Assembly: GCA_017302135.1 (NCBI GenBank)
Contig: JAFLDZ010000019.1
Span: 1 to 64,000 of the forward strand
DNA length: 64,000 bases
DNA from: Lysobacterales bacterium
GTDB taxonomy: Bacteria > Pseudomonadota > Gammaproteobacteria > Xanthomonadales > Xanthomonadaceae
Direction: 5' to 3'
Of this stretch, positions 11,844 through 20,675 are shown piece after piece (the first letter of the stretch is position 1; every line of letters begins with the position of its first letter). The notes below the pieces were generated by a model. The model ran no database searches. It worked only from the letters and a program-made list of their open reading frames with translations, and had not been told where the DNA came from. The translations under genes and the position numbers were made by a program.

Positions 11844-12242
11844 TCAACCCGAAATCGGAGGTCGGAACGGTGTCGCCGAATATGCCGCGGGTACGACCTG
11901 CGCGGTGAGGGCCGATCCCATGATTGAGGGCTGCGCAAACATCGGAAGCAATGCCATCTGACCGAATGGCGCAAGCTGCGGTTGTGCGCAGCAATGGGCA
12001 TGATGCATCAACTGATGTGAAATGCTTGACTCACTATCTGACTCACCCGCACCGGGTCGAGCCTGCTGAGCCTGCGCGGCATGCAGCTCAGCGTGATTGT
12101 TCGATGAGCCGGAATGACCAATGGCCTCGTGCAGCGCACCCTGGCCGGCAATCACCGGCTGGATGACCAGACACAACACCAAGAGCGCCAAGAAGACTTG
12201 GCGGCAGAAGGTGCGAATCCGGCGGACGTTACGTTTTTTCAC
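11844..12242 (-). CDS. CzcI-like/DUF2946-type periplasmic protein
   Basis: 132 aa from a GTG start at 12242. It has a basic N-terminus, a hydrophobic signal segment LALLVLCLVIQPVIA, and a His-rich body (HEAIGHSGSSNNHAELH and HQLMHHAHCC) ending in a short FRPPISG tail. Small His-rich exported proteins ahead of czcCBA are known as CzcI, thought to modulate or sense the pump. Position and composition fit; direct homology is not proven from the sequence. It leads the minus-strand metal operon. Confidence 0.7.
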   Translation of the reverse strand: MKKRNVRRIRTFCRQVFLALLVLCLVIQPVIAGQGALHEAIGHSGSSNNHAELHAAQAQQARPGAGESDSESSISHQLMHHAHCCAQPQLAPFGQMALLPMFAQPSIMGSALTAQVVPAAYSATPFRPPISG

Positions 12243-12448
12243 GTGTTTAAAGTCTAGCTGAACCGTATAAGGTTACACAATCACAGCCCATATGAAAAAA
12301 GTCCACGTTTTCATGGGCTTGATCGCTCAGATGCAATTATTGGTCGCGAACGCTGCGATGGTGATCCGCGCTCAGACCCTACACGCAGCGCGCTCACGTA
12401 GGAATCTTGCAGTTGTATTGTGATCTGTCTGCAAGCTTGCTCCGAGCC

Positions 12449-12616
12449 TTACGGCAGTCGAAAAATGACCTTTTCGCCATTCTTGGCCGTGAATCCGAGC
12501 GTGACTGCGGACATCACTTGCCCGATCATTTCCACCACCTTGTCACCAGCGGCTATCGCCGTCGCCTTTGATCGGGTGGCTTCGGCTTTCGCTTCCACTC
12601 GATCAGAATCCACCAC
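12449..12616 (-). CDS. short hypothetical protein, 55 aa
   Basis: A minus-strand frame from tandem GTG codons (12616, 12613) reads through RVEAKAEATRSKATAIAAGD and VVEMIGQVMSAVTLGF to a stop at 12449. It has an amphipathic helix, then a compact hydrophobic C-terminus ending VIFRLP. ATGAGAC lies just before the GTG. The protein-like composition supports a real gene, but no family is recognised and the start is weak. It sits between the metal operon and the recombinase cassette. Confidence 0.4.
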   Translation of the reverse strand: MVDSDRVEAKAEATRSKATAIAAGDKVVEMIGQVMSAVTLGFTAKNGEKVIFRLP

Positions 12617-12659
12617 GTCTCATCGGGTGTGTGGTCGCTGAGCGATTAATGCGGTCGAC

Positions 12660-12720
12660 GCCGTTTGCGTCGCGCAGACTACGCCACGCTGCGATACAGC
12701 AACTGGATTGAATTGGGACA
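12660..12720 (+). pseudogene. possible C-terminal gene fragment
   Basis: A frame after an in-frame stop reads RRRLRRADYATLRYSNWIE, then LGHYPLV and a stop at about 12725. A similar LRYSN...LPV-stop ending occurs near 1960. The two nucleotide stretches share a CTACG(T/C)CAC(T/G)CTGCGA block followed by TACAGCAA. They look like tails of related, otherwise lost genes, or shared insertion-target sequence. Confidence 0.3.
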
Positions 12721-12753
12721 CTACCCGCTGGTTTGAATGTCCAGCGACACCCC

Positions 12754-12963
12754 ATGACAACGATCCAACTTAGCGACCCGGCGCGCATGACGCCGCCACA
12801 GCGGCGCGCGGAGGCCGCCGCACTCCTGGCCTTGGGACTGCACCGCCTGCGCGGCGGGGACGCGCACGACGGCGCCGTTGGCGCGTCCTCTCCGGTTGAC
12901 CTTGGCTTTGGCGGGGAACCACGCGTACATGCCAACCCCGCTCACCGGAGTCCACAGGCATGA
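12754..12963 (+). CDS. small first gene of recombinase cassette
   Basis: 69 aa from ATG 12754, beginning MTTIQLSDPARMTPPQRRAE with a helix AAALLALGLHRLRG. Short proteins with a PxxRxAExAxLLAxGxxRLR pattern usually precede DUF2924 and recombinase genes in such cassettes; this recognition is from experience. The stop overlaps the DUF2924 start as ATGA, showing operon coupling. Function unknown. Confidence 0.65.
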   Translation: MTTIQLSDPARMTPPQRRAEAAALLALGLHRLRGGDAHDGAVGASSPVDLGFGGEPRVHANPAHRSPQA

Positions 12964-13430
12964 CGCAACAACATCCTCCCGCTTCGACGCCCGCATCGAT
13001 AGCCACGCGCATCGCACACCTGACCGACTGGTCTTGGCCAGATCTCACGAAGGAATGGCACCGTCTCTTCGGCACCGACCTACTCGTCATCAATCGCCGC
13101 TTCGTCGAAAAGCGGATCGCGCATCGCTGGCAGGAGATCGAGTTCGCCAAGACCGACCGCGCGTTGCTCGCGCGCAACCAGCAACGCATCGACGAGTTAG
13201 TTGCCACCGGCCAACTCAAGCGCCAGCCGGTCGGTGCAGTCCCAGTCGCAGGCACCGAACTGATCCGCATCTACGCCGGCATCGAACACCGTGTGCTCGT
13301 GCTGTCCGATGGCGAGTTCGAGTATGCCGCCAAGCGATACCCGAGCTTGTCGATGATTGCCCGTGCGATTACCGGCACGCGATGGAGTGGCCCTGCCTTC
13401 TTTGGATTGCGCAAGGCAGGTGGCCGATGA
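12960..13430 (+). CDS. DUF2924 family protein
   Basis: 156 aa. It has the family's arrangement: LTDWSWPDLTKEWHRLFG near residue 25, RRFVEKRIAHRWQEIEFA near 50, and a C-terminal GTELIRIYAGIEHRVLVLSDGEFEY...YPSLSMIARAITGTRWSGPAFFGL. DUF2924 genes are nearly always found next to large serine recombinases and are thought to assist or regulate recombination. It overlaps both neighbours by 4 nt. Confidence 0.9.
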   Translation: MTQQHPPASTPASIATRIAHLTDWSWPDLTKEWHRLFGTDLLVINRRFVEKRIAHRWQEIEFAKTDRALLARNQQRIDELVATGQLKRQPVGAVPVAGTELIRIYAGIEHRVLVLSDGEFEYAAKRYPSLSMIARAITGTRWSGPAFFGLRKAGGR

Positions 13431-14773
13431 ACGCCATGGCACCAAAGCGCATGCGCTGCGCCGTCTACACCCGCAAGTCCACGGAGGAAGGGTTGGAGAT
13501 GGCGTACACATCGATCGATGCCCAGCGCGATTCGGGTGCGTCCTACATCGCCAGCCGTCGCGCTGAAGGATGGATTCCCGTCGCCGACGATTATGACGAC
13601 GGCGGCTTCTCGGGCGGCACGCTCGAACGCCCTGCCCTGCAGCGGCTAATGGCGGACATCGCGGCCGGTCGGATCGACATTGTGGTCTCCTACAAGATCG
13701 ACCGCCTCAGCCGCTCCCTGTTCGACTTCGCCGAATTGGTGAAGATCTTCGACAAACACGGCGTGACCTTCGTGTCGGTGACCCAGCAGTTCAACACCAC
13801 CGACGCGATGGGACGGATGCTGCTGAACATCCTCCTGACCTTCGCACAGTTCGAGCGCGAGCTGACCTCCGAACGCATCCGCGACAAGTTTGCGGCCAGC
13901 AAGAAGAAGGGCATGTGGATGCACGGCATCACCCCGCTGGGCTACGACGTCAAGGATCGCCGGCTGGTGATCAACGAAGCCGAGGCCGAACAGGTCCGAA
14001 CGCTCTTCCGGCGTTTTCTCGAAGTGGGTTCGATGATGAAGGTGGCGCAGGAGGCCCGTGCGCGCGGCTGGCGCAACAAATCGTGGACGGCGAAGACAGG
14101 ACGGCAACATATCGGCAGACCGCATGATCGGAGCACGATCTTCAAGATGCTGCACTGCCGAACCTACCTTGGCGAACTCAAGAACCGCGACCAGTATTTC
14201 GAGGGCACGCACCCGCCGATCATCGACCGGCCCCTGTGGGACGAGGTGCATGCGCGCCTTCAAGTCAGTGGCCCGGTGCGCGCAGGCGCGGCGCGTCAAG
14301 GCAAGGTGGCCTTCCTGCTGAAGGGCCTGCTGACCGGCCCGGACGGCCGTGCCCTGACGCCGTGGCACACGACCAAGGCCAACGGCCGCACCTACCGCTA
14401 TTACCTCAGCACGCGCGACATTCATGAGGGGCGGAAGGCGTCCGGCCTCCCGCGCCTGCCGGCAGGGGAACTGGAAGCAGCCGTGGTCGCGCAGCTGCGG
14501 CGCCTGCTCCGCGCGCCGGACATGGTCGCGGCCATGATCCCGCAGGCGGTCGCACTCGATCCGACCTTAGACGAAGCGCAGGTCACGGTGGCGATGACGC
14601 AGGTCGAGCGGGTGTGGGACCAGTTGTTCCCGGCTGAGCAGCAGCGGCTGGTCCGCCTGCTGGTGGAACGGGTCATCGTGACGCCGACGAATCTGGAACT
14701 GCGGCTGCGTCCCGGTGGCGTCGGCACCCTCGCTGGCGAGTCCCGGCAGGCCGCAGAAGAGGCCGCCGCATGA
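13427..14773 (+). CDS. large serine recombinase (resolvase/invertase family)
   Basis: 448 aa. The start at 13427 is fixed by the ATGA overlap. Catalytic N-domain: CAVYTRKSTEEGLEMAYTS with the nucleophile in the YTRKS motif, GGFSGGTLERPALQRL, then SYKIDRLSRSLFDF (conserved D-R-S-R) and the long helix LLNILLTFAQFERELTSERI. The PF07508 recombinase domain follows (GWRNKSWTAKTGR...ILKMLHCRTYLGE-type). The zinc-ribbon coiled coil is short. It would cut and join short att sites to move the cassette. Confidence 0.93.
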   Translation: MNAMAPKRMRCAVYTRKSTEEGLEMAYTSIDAQRDSGASYIASRRAEGWIPVADDYDDGGFSGGTLERPALQRLMADIAAGRIDIVVSYKIDRLSRSLFDFAELVKIFDKHGVTFVSVTQQFNTTDAMGRMLLNILLTFAQFERELTSERIRDKFAASKKKGMWMHGITPLGYDVKDRRLVINEAEAEQVRTLFRRFLEVGSMMKVAQEARARGWRNKSWTAKTGRQHIGRPHDRSTIFKMLHCRTYLGELKNRDQYFEGTHPPIIDRPLWDEVHARLQVSGPVRAGAARQGKVAFLLKGLLTGPDGRALTPWHTTKANGRTYRYYLSTRDIHEGRKASGLPRLPAGELEAAVVAQLRRLLRAPDMVAAMIPQAVALDPTLDEAQVTVAMTQVERVWDQLFPAEQQRLVRLLVERVIVTPTNLELRLRPGGVGTLAGESRQAAEEAAA

Positions 14774-15204
14774 GCAGTCCGATGCTGACCGTATCCGGGC
14801 CGGCGGCCGAGGTGGTCGCCAGCGACGGGAGCGTGGTGCTGAATGTACCGATCGCCCTGAAGCGGCGCAGCGGGCGACAGGTGGTGACGGTCGCGGGCGC
14901 GGAGCCCGTGGTGGTGACCCGCGCCGGGACCACACCGCTGCAACTGGCGCTGGCTCGCGGCCACCGCTGGCTGCGGATGCTGGAAACCGGCGATGCCGCC
15001 TCGATGTGCGACATCGCCCATCGCGAGAGCACCAACCACAGTTACGTCGCCCGGCACATCAACCTGACTCTACTGGCGCCGGACATTGTCGCCGCGATCC
15101 TGGACGAGACTCTGCCGGAGGGCGTGCAGCTGCTGTCACTGGCGATCAACCCGCCAATGTTGTGGGAGGAACAGCGCCGATGGCGTGCGGGGATGACGGA
15201 CTGA
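14770..15204 (+). CDS. HTH-like accessory protein of recombinase cassette
   Basis: 144 aa. The N-terminal half is beta-rich. From about residue 62 it reads LARGHRWLRMLETGDAASMCD...STNHSYVARHINLTLLAPDIVAAILD, an HTH-like segment resembling ParB/KorB-type linkers that often ends such cassettes. It probably binds DNA with the recombinase. A decayed near-identical copy of its C-terminal half lies at 56196-56442. Confidence 0.75.
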   Translation: MSSPMLTVSGPAAEVVASDGSVVLNVPIALKRRSGRQVVTVAGAEPVVVTRAGTTPLQLALARGHRWLRMLETGDAASMCDIAHRESTNHSYVARHINLTLLAPDIVAAILDETLPEGVQLLSLAINPPMLWEEQRRWRAGMTD

Positions 15205-15248
15205 GAAGCGAGGAGCAGTTTTCACCGCCGATAACGATCAATGTCGAC

Positions 15249-16523
15249 TCATTTCCGGAATCGCAGCGTGGTTCGCGTACCGGTACTTGGACGCGAGAAG
15301 AATTCCAGATGCCAGCCAAGGTGTTCGCATATACGCGATATCAGATCGATGCCGATGCCACCGCCTCTGCGTTCGCCGCCCCCGCGAGCAATCTGGGCAT
15401 AGATGACGCTGATTTCCTCGGGCGACATGCCATGACCTGGGTCATCGATTGTCACGAGTGCATCTTCCCCCAACCGCACGAAGATCTCGCCACGGTCGCT
15501 GTTTTCGATCGCATTGCGGAGCAGATTGCCGATCGTGGTCTGCACGATCGGCAGCGGCGCGGTGATCTCGCAAGCAGGCAGCGGGTCAATGGTCAGCAAC
15601 AGATCCTTGCCGGATGTCAGATGCCGGTGGTCGTCGACGATCTCAGGCAACAATTGATCGAGCGCAATCCGGTCGCTTGCCCGAGCGAGCCGCTGCGGAT
15701 CCTTGGCCAGGACCAGCAGCAACGCGATCAGCTGCTCCACGGCCTTCACGGTACGGTGGATCCGCTGCAACTGATGGCGCGCCTTGGTTGAAAGTTCCAG
15801 ATCCTCCAGCGCGATGCTGCTCGCGCCTCCGATCAGCGCAATCGGCGTGCGTAGTTCATGGCTGGCGCTGTCGATAAAAACCCGTTCTCGCTCGACAAAA
15901 CGATCATTGCGCTGCAGATAGTCGTTGAGGGCTTCGGCGATGACGACAAGCTCCGAGCTGGCCGAATCGTGTATCCGGACGCGCTGCCCCGGCTGGTCCG
16001 GCCGTAGATCGCCGATGTCCTTGGCCATCAGGCTCAAGGGACGTAGGAGCTTGCTAACGCCCCAAGCGATCGCCAACGCGAGCAGCAGGATCAAGGCCAA
16101 TGCAGAGCCGACCACGGTGAGCGTCATGTCCTCTTCACGAGCCTCAAGATCGGTGATGTCCAATGCGAGTATCAGCGAATGCCCATTCTCTTTTCGCACC
16201 ATCACGACGCGCTCGCTTCCTCTAATTCGGATACCGTCATGGACCCCCGCCGACAGGTTGAGCAGTTCGCTCGGGACAGCTCCGGACTCACGACTGTCGT
16301 ATAACACCATACTGTCCGTATCGACCCAATGGAAATCCGGGTCTATGCGATGGCGCTCAAGAAAATGATCCAATTCGTTGTCGAGCAACGACTGCCAAAC
16401 GAGATTCTCCGCGTGCTCGTTGATGATAGAACCGTGAACGTAAACCGCCATCGTCAGCAACACGGCATAGCCAAGTAATCCCGCCAGCATTCGCTGGCGC
16501 AGTCCGGATCTAATTCTTGCCAT
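15249..16523 (-). CDS. sensor histidine kinase
   Basis: 424 aa. Two membrane helices (about residues 12-32 and 135-157) enclose a periplasmic sensor domain of about 100 aa. A HAMP-like linker, H-box FIDSASHELRTPIALI, N-box NLLRNAIENS, G1 DDPGHGMSPEE and G2 RGGGIGIDL complete it. It is co-directional with and overlaps the response regulator by 14 nt, and is divergent from PAP2/eptA genes. This suggests a ColS/PmrB-like sensor of envelope stress or cations. The signal is unknown. Confidence 0.9.
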   Translation of the reverse strand: MARIRSGLRQRMLAGLLGYAVLLTMAVYVHGSIINEHAENLVWQSLLDNELDHFLERHRIDPDFHWVDTDSMVLYDSRESGAVPSELLNLSAGVHDGIRIRGSERVVMVRKENGHSLILALDITDLEAREEDMTLTVVGSALALILLLALAIAWGVSKLLRPLSLMAKDIGDLRPDQPGQRVRIHDSASSELVVIAEALNDYLQRNDRFVERERVFIDSASHELRTPIALIGGASSIALEDLELSTKARHQLQRIHRTVKAVEQLIALLLVLAKDPQRLARASDRIALDQLLPEIVDDHRHLTSGKDLLLTIDPLPACEITAPLPIVQTTIGNLLRNAIENSDRGEIFVRLGEDALVTIDDPGHGMSPEEISVIYAQIARGGGERRGGGIGIDLISRICEHLGWHLEFFSRPSTGTRTTLRFRK

Positions 16524-17223
16524 TGATGTAGTCCTTGGAGCCTAGAGCCAGGCCTGATTCAGCCAATCGGTACCCGACTCGCGGCAAGGTGTGAATCAGC
16601 TTGTCGGGGCGATCGCCATCCACGCTCTTCCGCAGTTCATAGATATGTGATCGGAGCATATCGCCATCGGGCGGCTCGTCGCCCCAAAGCACCTGTTCGA
16701 GACGCTCGCGCGTAACGGCAGCGGGACTGGCCAGCATTAGGATTTCCAGCAATTTTCGCCCTGCAGGATATAGGTGCAGCGGCTGGCCGCTGCGGCTGGC
16801 TTCGAGTGTGGCCGTATCGTATTTCAGATCGGCGATCTGTAGCGCCTTGCGGTATCCCCGGCCCGTTGCCCGGATCACCAGCGCCTCCAGCCGCACTTCC
16901 AGCTCGGGAAGATCGAAAGGCTTGGTGAGGTAGTCATCGGCCCCAGCTCGAAATCCGATGATTTTGTCGGGCAATTCGTCTCTGGCCGTGAGCATCAACA
17001 CTGGCGTGTCGCAGCCGGCCGCACGCAATTGTTTAAGCACTTCCGGGCCTTCCAAGCGCGGCAGCATCCAGTCGAGCACGATCACGTCGAAGGTCTGATT
17101 CGTCGCCAGATGCCTCCCGGTGTAGCCGTCCGGCGCAGCATCCAGCGTATGGCCCCGCGCCTCCAGATATTCAAAGAGGATCGCGACCATTTCTCGATTG
17201 TCGTCCACGACCAGTATGTGCAT
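16510..17223 (-). CDS. OmpR-family response regulator
   Basis: 237 aa from ATG 17223 (MHILVVDDNREMV). Receiver: acidic DD, phospho-Asp in VIVLDWMLPRLEG, Thr in LMLTARDE, Lys in YLTKPFDLPELE. The C-terminal winged helix ends HIYELRKSVDGDRPDKLIHTLPRVGYRL. Its start faces the PAP2 gene across 243 bp, so it probably controls that divergent promoter and the eptA gene behind it, in the manner of ColR or PmrA. That target assignment is inferred from position. Confidence 0.9.
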   Translation of the reverse strand: MHILVVDDNREMVAILFEYLEARGHTLDAAPDGYTGRHLATNQTFDVIVLDWMLPRLEGPEVLKQLRAAGCDTPVLMLTARDELPDKIIGFRAGADDYLTKPFDLPELEVRLEALVIRATGRGYRKALQIADLKYDTATLEASRSGQPLHLYPAGRKLLEILMLASPAAVTRERLEQVLWGDEPPDGDMLRSHIYELRKSVDGDRPDKLIHTLPRVGYRLAESGLALGSKDYINGKN

Positions 17224-17466
17224 TCGGTCACTCTCAATGGGGTCGCCAGCGTGCCGCAATCCATGTCGGAATTTGGTCGGTGGCGGTCCTCCATCCTCGC
17301 ACGATAGCCCTACAGAGTGCATGTCAAAACGTGACGGCTTGCACAGGCAACCGCCGCCGCCCGTGAAACCCCCTTAACGATCCGCAAACGCGCTTCCGAC
17401 CGATTTCCGACGCAGTGCAATCGACTATTCCGGTGTATCCAACCGGAACAGAGCGATTTCGCCTCC

Positions 17467-18303
17467 ATGAAACAACCGTCCTCGAATAGAAACAAGATGC
17501 AAGGGGGTGGTTTGCGACTGCGCAGATTCATTCCCACAAGCACTTCATCCGGCGATCTGCTGTTCTCCCCCTTCGCTCGCGCCCACCTCTGGTGGCCACT
17601 CCTGGGAATGTCACTAATCATCGCCATATGGGGGGCAGCGGGTGCCGATTTTTGGTTGGCTGACCACATCTACGCATGGCAAGGAGGCAGCTGGTCGCTG
17701 AAGAAGGCGTTCCTGACCGAGGACGTGATCCATGTGGCGGGGCGCAACCTCAGCGCGATGGCATGGCTGGGCTTGCTGATCAGTTACGCGATTGCGCGCT
17801 ACCGCGATGGCTGGTCGCATTATCGACGGCCGCTCGCCTATCTGCTGCTTGCAACGGTGACAGGAAGCCTGTTGGTCGCATGGATCAAATCCTGGTCGAA
17901 CGTGGATTGCCCTTGGGATCTGATCAGGTATGGCGGCGAGCGTCCTTATATCGACCTTTTTTCTCTACGCCCCATTGGACTTTCGCGGGGCAGATGCTTT
18001 CCGTCAGGCCACGCCAGCGGTGGTTACGCATGGCTAGCGCTGTATTTCTTCCTGCTTGCCACACGTCCTTCATGGCGTTGGTGGGGGCTGGCGGCGGGCT
18101 TGGGATTGGGTTTGACATTCGGTATCTCGCAGCAACTGCGAGGTGCGCATTTCCTGTCGCACGATCTTTGGACCGCGACCATTTGCTGGGTTGCGTCGGC
18201 CGCGCTATCTCTTGGGCTCTGGCCGGCTCGCAAGGATGTGGTTCCAGCACCCGTCACGAGTCCAGATCTGGGGCGCACGCGTCCTTTGGGGCGCGCGATA
18301 TGA
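17467..18303 (+). CDS. PAP2-family phosphatase (lipid A-linked)
   Basis: 278 aa with about six membrane helices. PAP2 motifs: KSWSNVDCPWDL in place of the usual KX6RP, GRCFPSGHASGGYAW (PSGH), and RGAHFLSHDLWTA (R..H...D). Such proteins coupled to eptA remove phosphate from lipid A or recycle lipid phosphate. The start could also be ATG 17497. Its stop overlaps the eptA start by 4 nt (ATGA), so the two are co-translated. Regulation by the divergent two-component system is likely. Confidence 0.85.
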   Translation: MKQPSSNRNKMQGGGLRLRRFIPTSTSSGDLLFSPFARAHLWWPLLGMSLIIAIWGAAGADFWLADHIYAWQGGSWSLKKAFLTEDVIHVAGRNLSAMAWLGLLISYAIARYRDGWSHYRRPLAYLLLATVTGSLLVAWIKSWSNVDCPWDLIRYGGERPYIDLFSLRPIGLSRGRCFPSGHASGGYAWLALYFFLLATRPSWRWWGLAAGLGLGLTFGISQQLRGAHFLSHDLWTATICWVASAALSLGLWPARKDVVPAPVTSPDLGRTRPLGRAI

Positions 18304-19967
18304 GCAGTTCCAAAACCTTCAGTCGATCTACGCTCGTTCAAATCATAGGCCGCTCAAAGTTGGCCGTTCGCCCCGAAATCAGTATCGAACTGCTCGCACT
18401 GCTGAGCAGCATATTCTTCACTATCTTCAGCAATACGACGTTCTTCCACGCGGTTTCCAAGAGCGGTGAACTGCACGGATTCGGCGGCTGGTTGATGGCG
18501 ATCAGCTTATTTGTCGCAATTGCAGCACTCAACACGCTGCTGCTATGCATACTACTTTACCGTTGGACGGCAAAGCCAGTCCTGATCGCGCTGCTGCTGA
18601 TCACGGCCGCTGCCGCACACTATATGAGTCGGTATACCGTCTACTTCGATACCGACATGATTCGCAACATACTGCAGACCGATACGAAGGAAGCGAGCGA
18701 ACTAATCACGCCCGGTTTTGCTTTGTCGATCGTGATCTACGGCGTGCTGCCATCGATCATGGTGTTGCGTTTGCGGATTCGGCCGCGTCCATTCTGGCGC
18801 GCAGTTCTGATTCGTACAGCCAGCATTGTGGCGGCGGTTGCTGTGGCTGCGGGTGCAGTCATGATTTCGTTTCAAGGCCTGTCATCATTGATGCGTAATC
18901 ACAAGGAAATGCGGTATTTGATTGCGCCTGGGAATTATCTCGTGTCGTTGGCACAGGTCGGTCTGGACGATGGCGTTGCGGCCGACAAGACTCGCATTCC
19001 TGTCGGGGTCGATGCGCGTGCCGCGACTCGCCCTGCTGACGCCCGGCCGCGTCTGCTCGTGCTGGTCGTGGGCGAAACGGTCCGCGCTCAGAACTGGGGG
19101 CTGAACGGATACTTTCGCCAGACGACGCCTCAGCTAGAGCGCATCAAACACCTCAATTTCAAGGACGTGACCGCATGCGGCACAAGCACCGAAGTCGCGT
19201 TGCCATGCATGTTTTCTCCTTATGGCAGAACCGATTACGACAAAGACAAGATCCGCCGCTCAGAGAGCCTGCTGCATGTACTTGAGCGCGCGGGCATCAA
19301 GACCTTGTGGCGGGACAATCAGAGCGGCTGCAAAGGAATATGCGATGGCCTGACATTTGAATCATTTCAGCACCGGAAGGACGCAGAAATATGCGATGGA
19401 GAACGATGTCTCGATGAAGTGATGCTCAAAGGATTATCGGATGTCATAGGCAAGAATTCGAGCGATATGGTGGTTGTCTTGCATCAACTTGGCAATCACG
19501 GCCCCAGCTATTTCAAGCGCTACCCTCAGCAATTCAGGAAATTCACGCCAGATTGCAGAACCGCAGAGCTTGGAAAGTGCACACAGGAGCAGATTGTCAA
19601 CGCATACGACAATGCCATTCTTTACACCGATGATTTTTTAGCGAAAACAATTGCTCTGTTATCAGCACAGCAGTCACATGATGCCGCAATGCTTTATGTG
19701 TCTGATCACGGAGAGTCGCTGGGAGAATCAGGACTGTATTTGCATGGTATTCCATACGCGATTGCCCCAAGTACACAGGTCAAAGTTCCTATGGCCATGT
19801 GGCTTTCAGAGCCGTTCGTCTCTAATCGAGAGCTCGACATGGGCTGCCTTTTTCGAAGGTCAGAGCTGCCAGCGAGCCATGATAATTATTTCCATTCTGT
19901 TCTTGGCTTGATGCAGGTATCGACTAACGCATATGACCAAAAGCGAGACGTTTTTAATGGGTGTTAG
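18300..19967 (+). CDS. eptA: EptA-type phosphoethanolamine transferase
   Basis: 555 aa. Five N-terminal helices end near residue 200, then a periplasmic sulfatase-fold domain. It has VLVVGETVRAQNWGLNGY (metal-binding Glu), TACGTSTEVALPCMFS with the nucleophilic Thr, and SDHGESLGESGLYLHG with the metal ligands Asp/His. Multiple Cys pairs match EptA/MCR disulfides. It moves phosphoethanolamine from phosphatidylethanolamine to lipid A, lowering negative charge and polymyxin binding. The start is fixed by overlap with the PAP2 gene. The last third is more A+T-rich than the first. Confidence 0.92.
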   Translation: MSSSKTFSRSTLVQIIGRSKLAVRPEISIELLALLSSIFFTIFSNTTFFHAVSKSGELHGFGGWLMAISLFVAIAALNTLLLCILLYRWTAKPVLIALLLITAAAAHYMSRYTVYFDTDMIRNILQTDTKEASELITPGFALSIVIYGVLPSIMVLRLRIRPRPFWRAVLIRTASIVAAVAVAAGAVMISFQGLSSLMRNHKEMRYLIAPGNYLVSLAQVGLDDGVAADKTRIPVGVDARAATRPADARPRLLVLVVGETVRAQNWGLNGYFRQTTPQLERIKHLNFKDVTACGTSTEVALPCMFSPYGRTDYDKDKIRRSESLLHVLERAGIKTLWRDNQSGCKGICDGLTFESFQHRKDAEICDGERCLDEVMLKGLSDVIGKNSSDMVVVLHQLGNHGPSYFKRYPQQFRKFTPDCRTAELGKCTQEQIVNAYDNAILYTDDFLAKTIALLSAQQSHDAAMLYVSDHGESLGESGLYLHGIPYAIAPSTQVKVPMAMWLSEPFVSNRELDMGCLFRRSELPASHDNYFHSVLGLMQVSTNAYDQKRDVFNGC

Positions 19968-20034
19968 ACATATCTGATGGGTAGGTATTAGAACAGTCGA
20001 CAATTTTTACAACGCCAAATTGGGGAGCATCAAT

Positions 20035-20595
20035 ATGAAATCAATATTTGCAACAGCAATTGGATCATTAAGCTTGTTTATCGCGCTAATGCTCGCCTCT
20101 GGACAATCGAATGCCCAGGGATCCAGCAATACCGAAAAAGCTGGCGACGTATTGCAGATCGCCCTGCCAGCAACGGCGTATATCGCTACGTTTGCAATGG
20201 ATGATCCGGAAGGAAGAAAGCAGTTTTATAAATCTTTTGCTACCAATATTGCCGTGACTTATGCGATTAAATATGCGATCGATAAGCCAAGGCCAGAAGG
20301 GAATGGTGGGCAGGCATTCCCGTCGGGGCACACTTCGACATCCTTTCAAAGCGCTACATTCATACATCGACGCTACGGATTGAAGTATGGAATTCCAGCT
20401 TATGCGGCAGCGACCTACGTTGGATGGAGCCGAGTCGAGGGCGAATCGGACAAACATGACTTTTCTGACGTGGCTGCAGGCGCAGTAGTCGGAATCATTA
20501 GTGGCTACTATTTTACCACTCCGTACAACGGCTTCACGGTCACGCCGACAGCAGACAGCAAGTCGATCGGGTTTGTGATCAGTAAAGAATGGTGA
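20035..20595 (+). CDS. periplasmic PAP2-family phosphatase
   Basis: 186 aa from ATG 20035 (GGGGAG upstream). It has a signal peptide ending around SGQSNAQ. PAP2 motifs are KYAIDKPRPEG (KX6RP), FPSGHTSTSFQSA (PSGH) and WSRVEGESDKHDFSDV (SRX5-7H...D). Without many membrane helices, it is likely a periplasmic or short membrane-bound acid phosphatase of lipid A or isoprenyl phosphate type. The region is A+T-rich compared with neighbours, suggesting separate acquisition. Confidence 0.85.
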   Translation: MKSIFATAIGSLSLFIALMLASGQSNAQGSSNTEKAGDVLQIALPATAYIATFAMDDPEGRKQFYKSFATNIAVTYAIKYAIDKPRPEGNGGQAFPSGHTSTSFQSATFIHRRYGLKYGIPAYAAATYVGWSRVEGESDKHDFSDVAAGAVVGIISGYYFTTPYNGFTVTPTADSKSIGFVISKEW

Positions 20596-20675
20596 TTCAC
20601 TCGAATGATGCTGCAGCGTAAGTTCCGAATAAAAAACATTGCCGATTTATGAAATAGTAGGACAAGGCTTCTATC

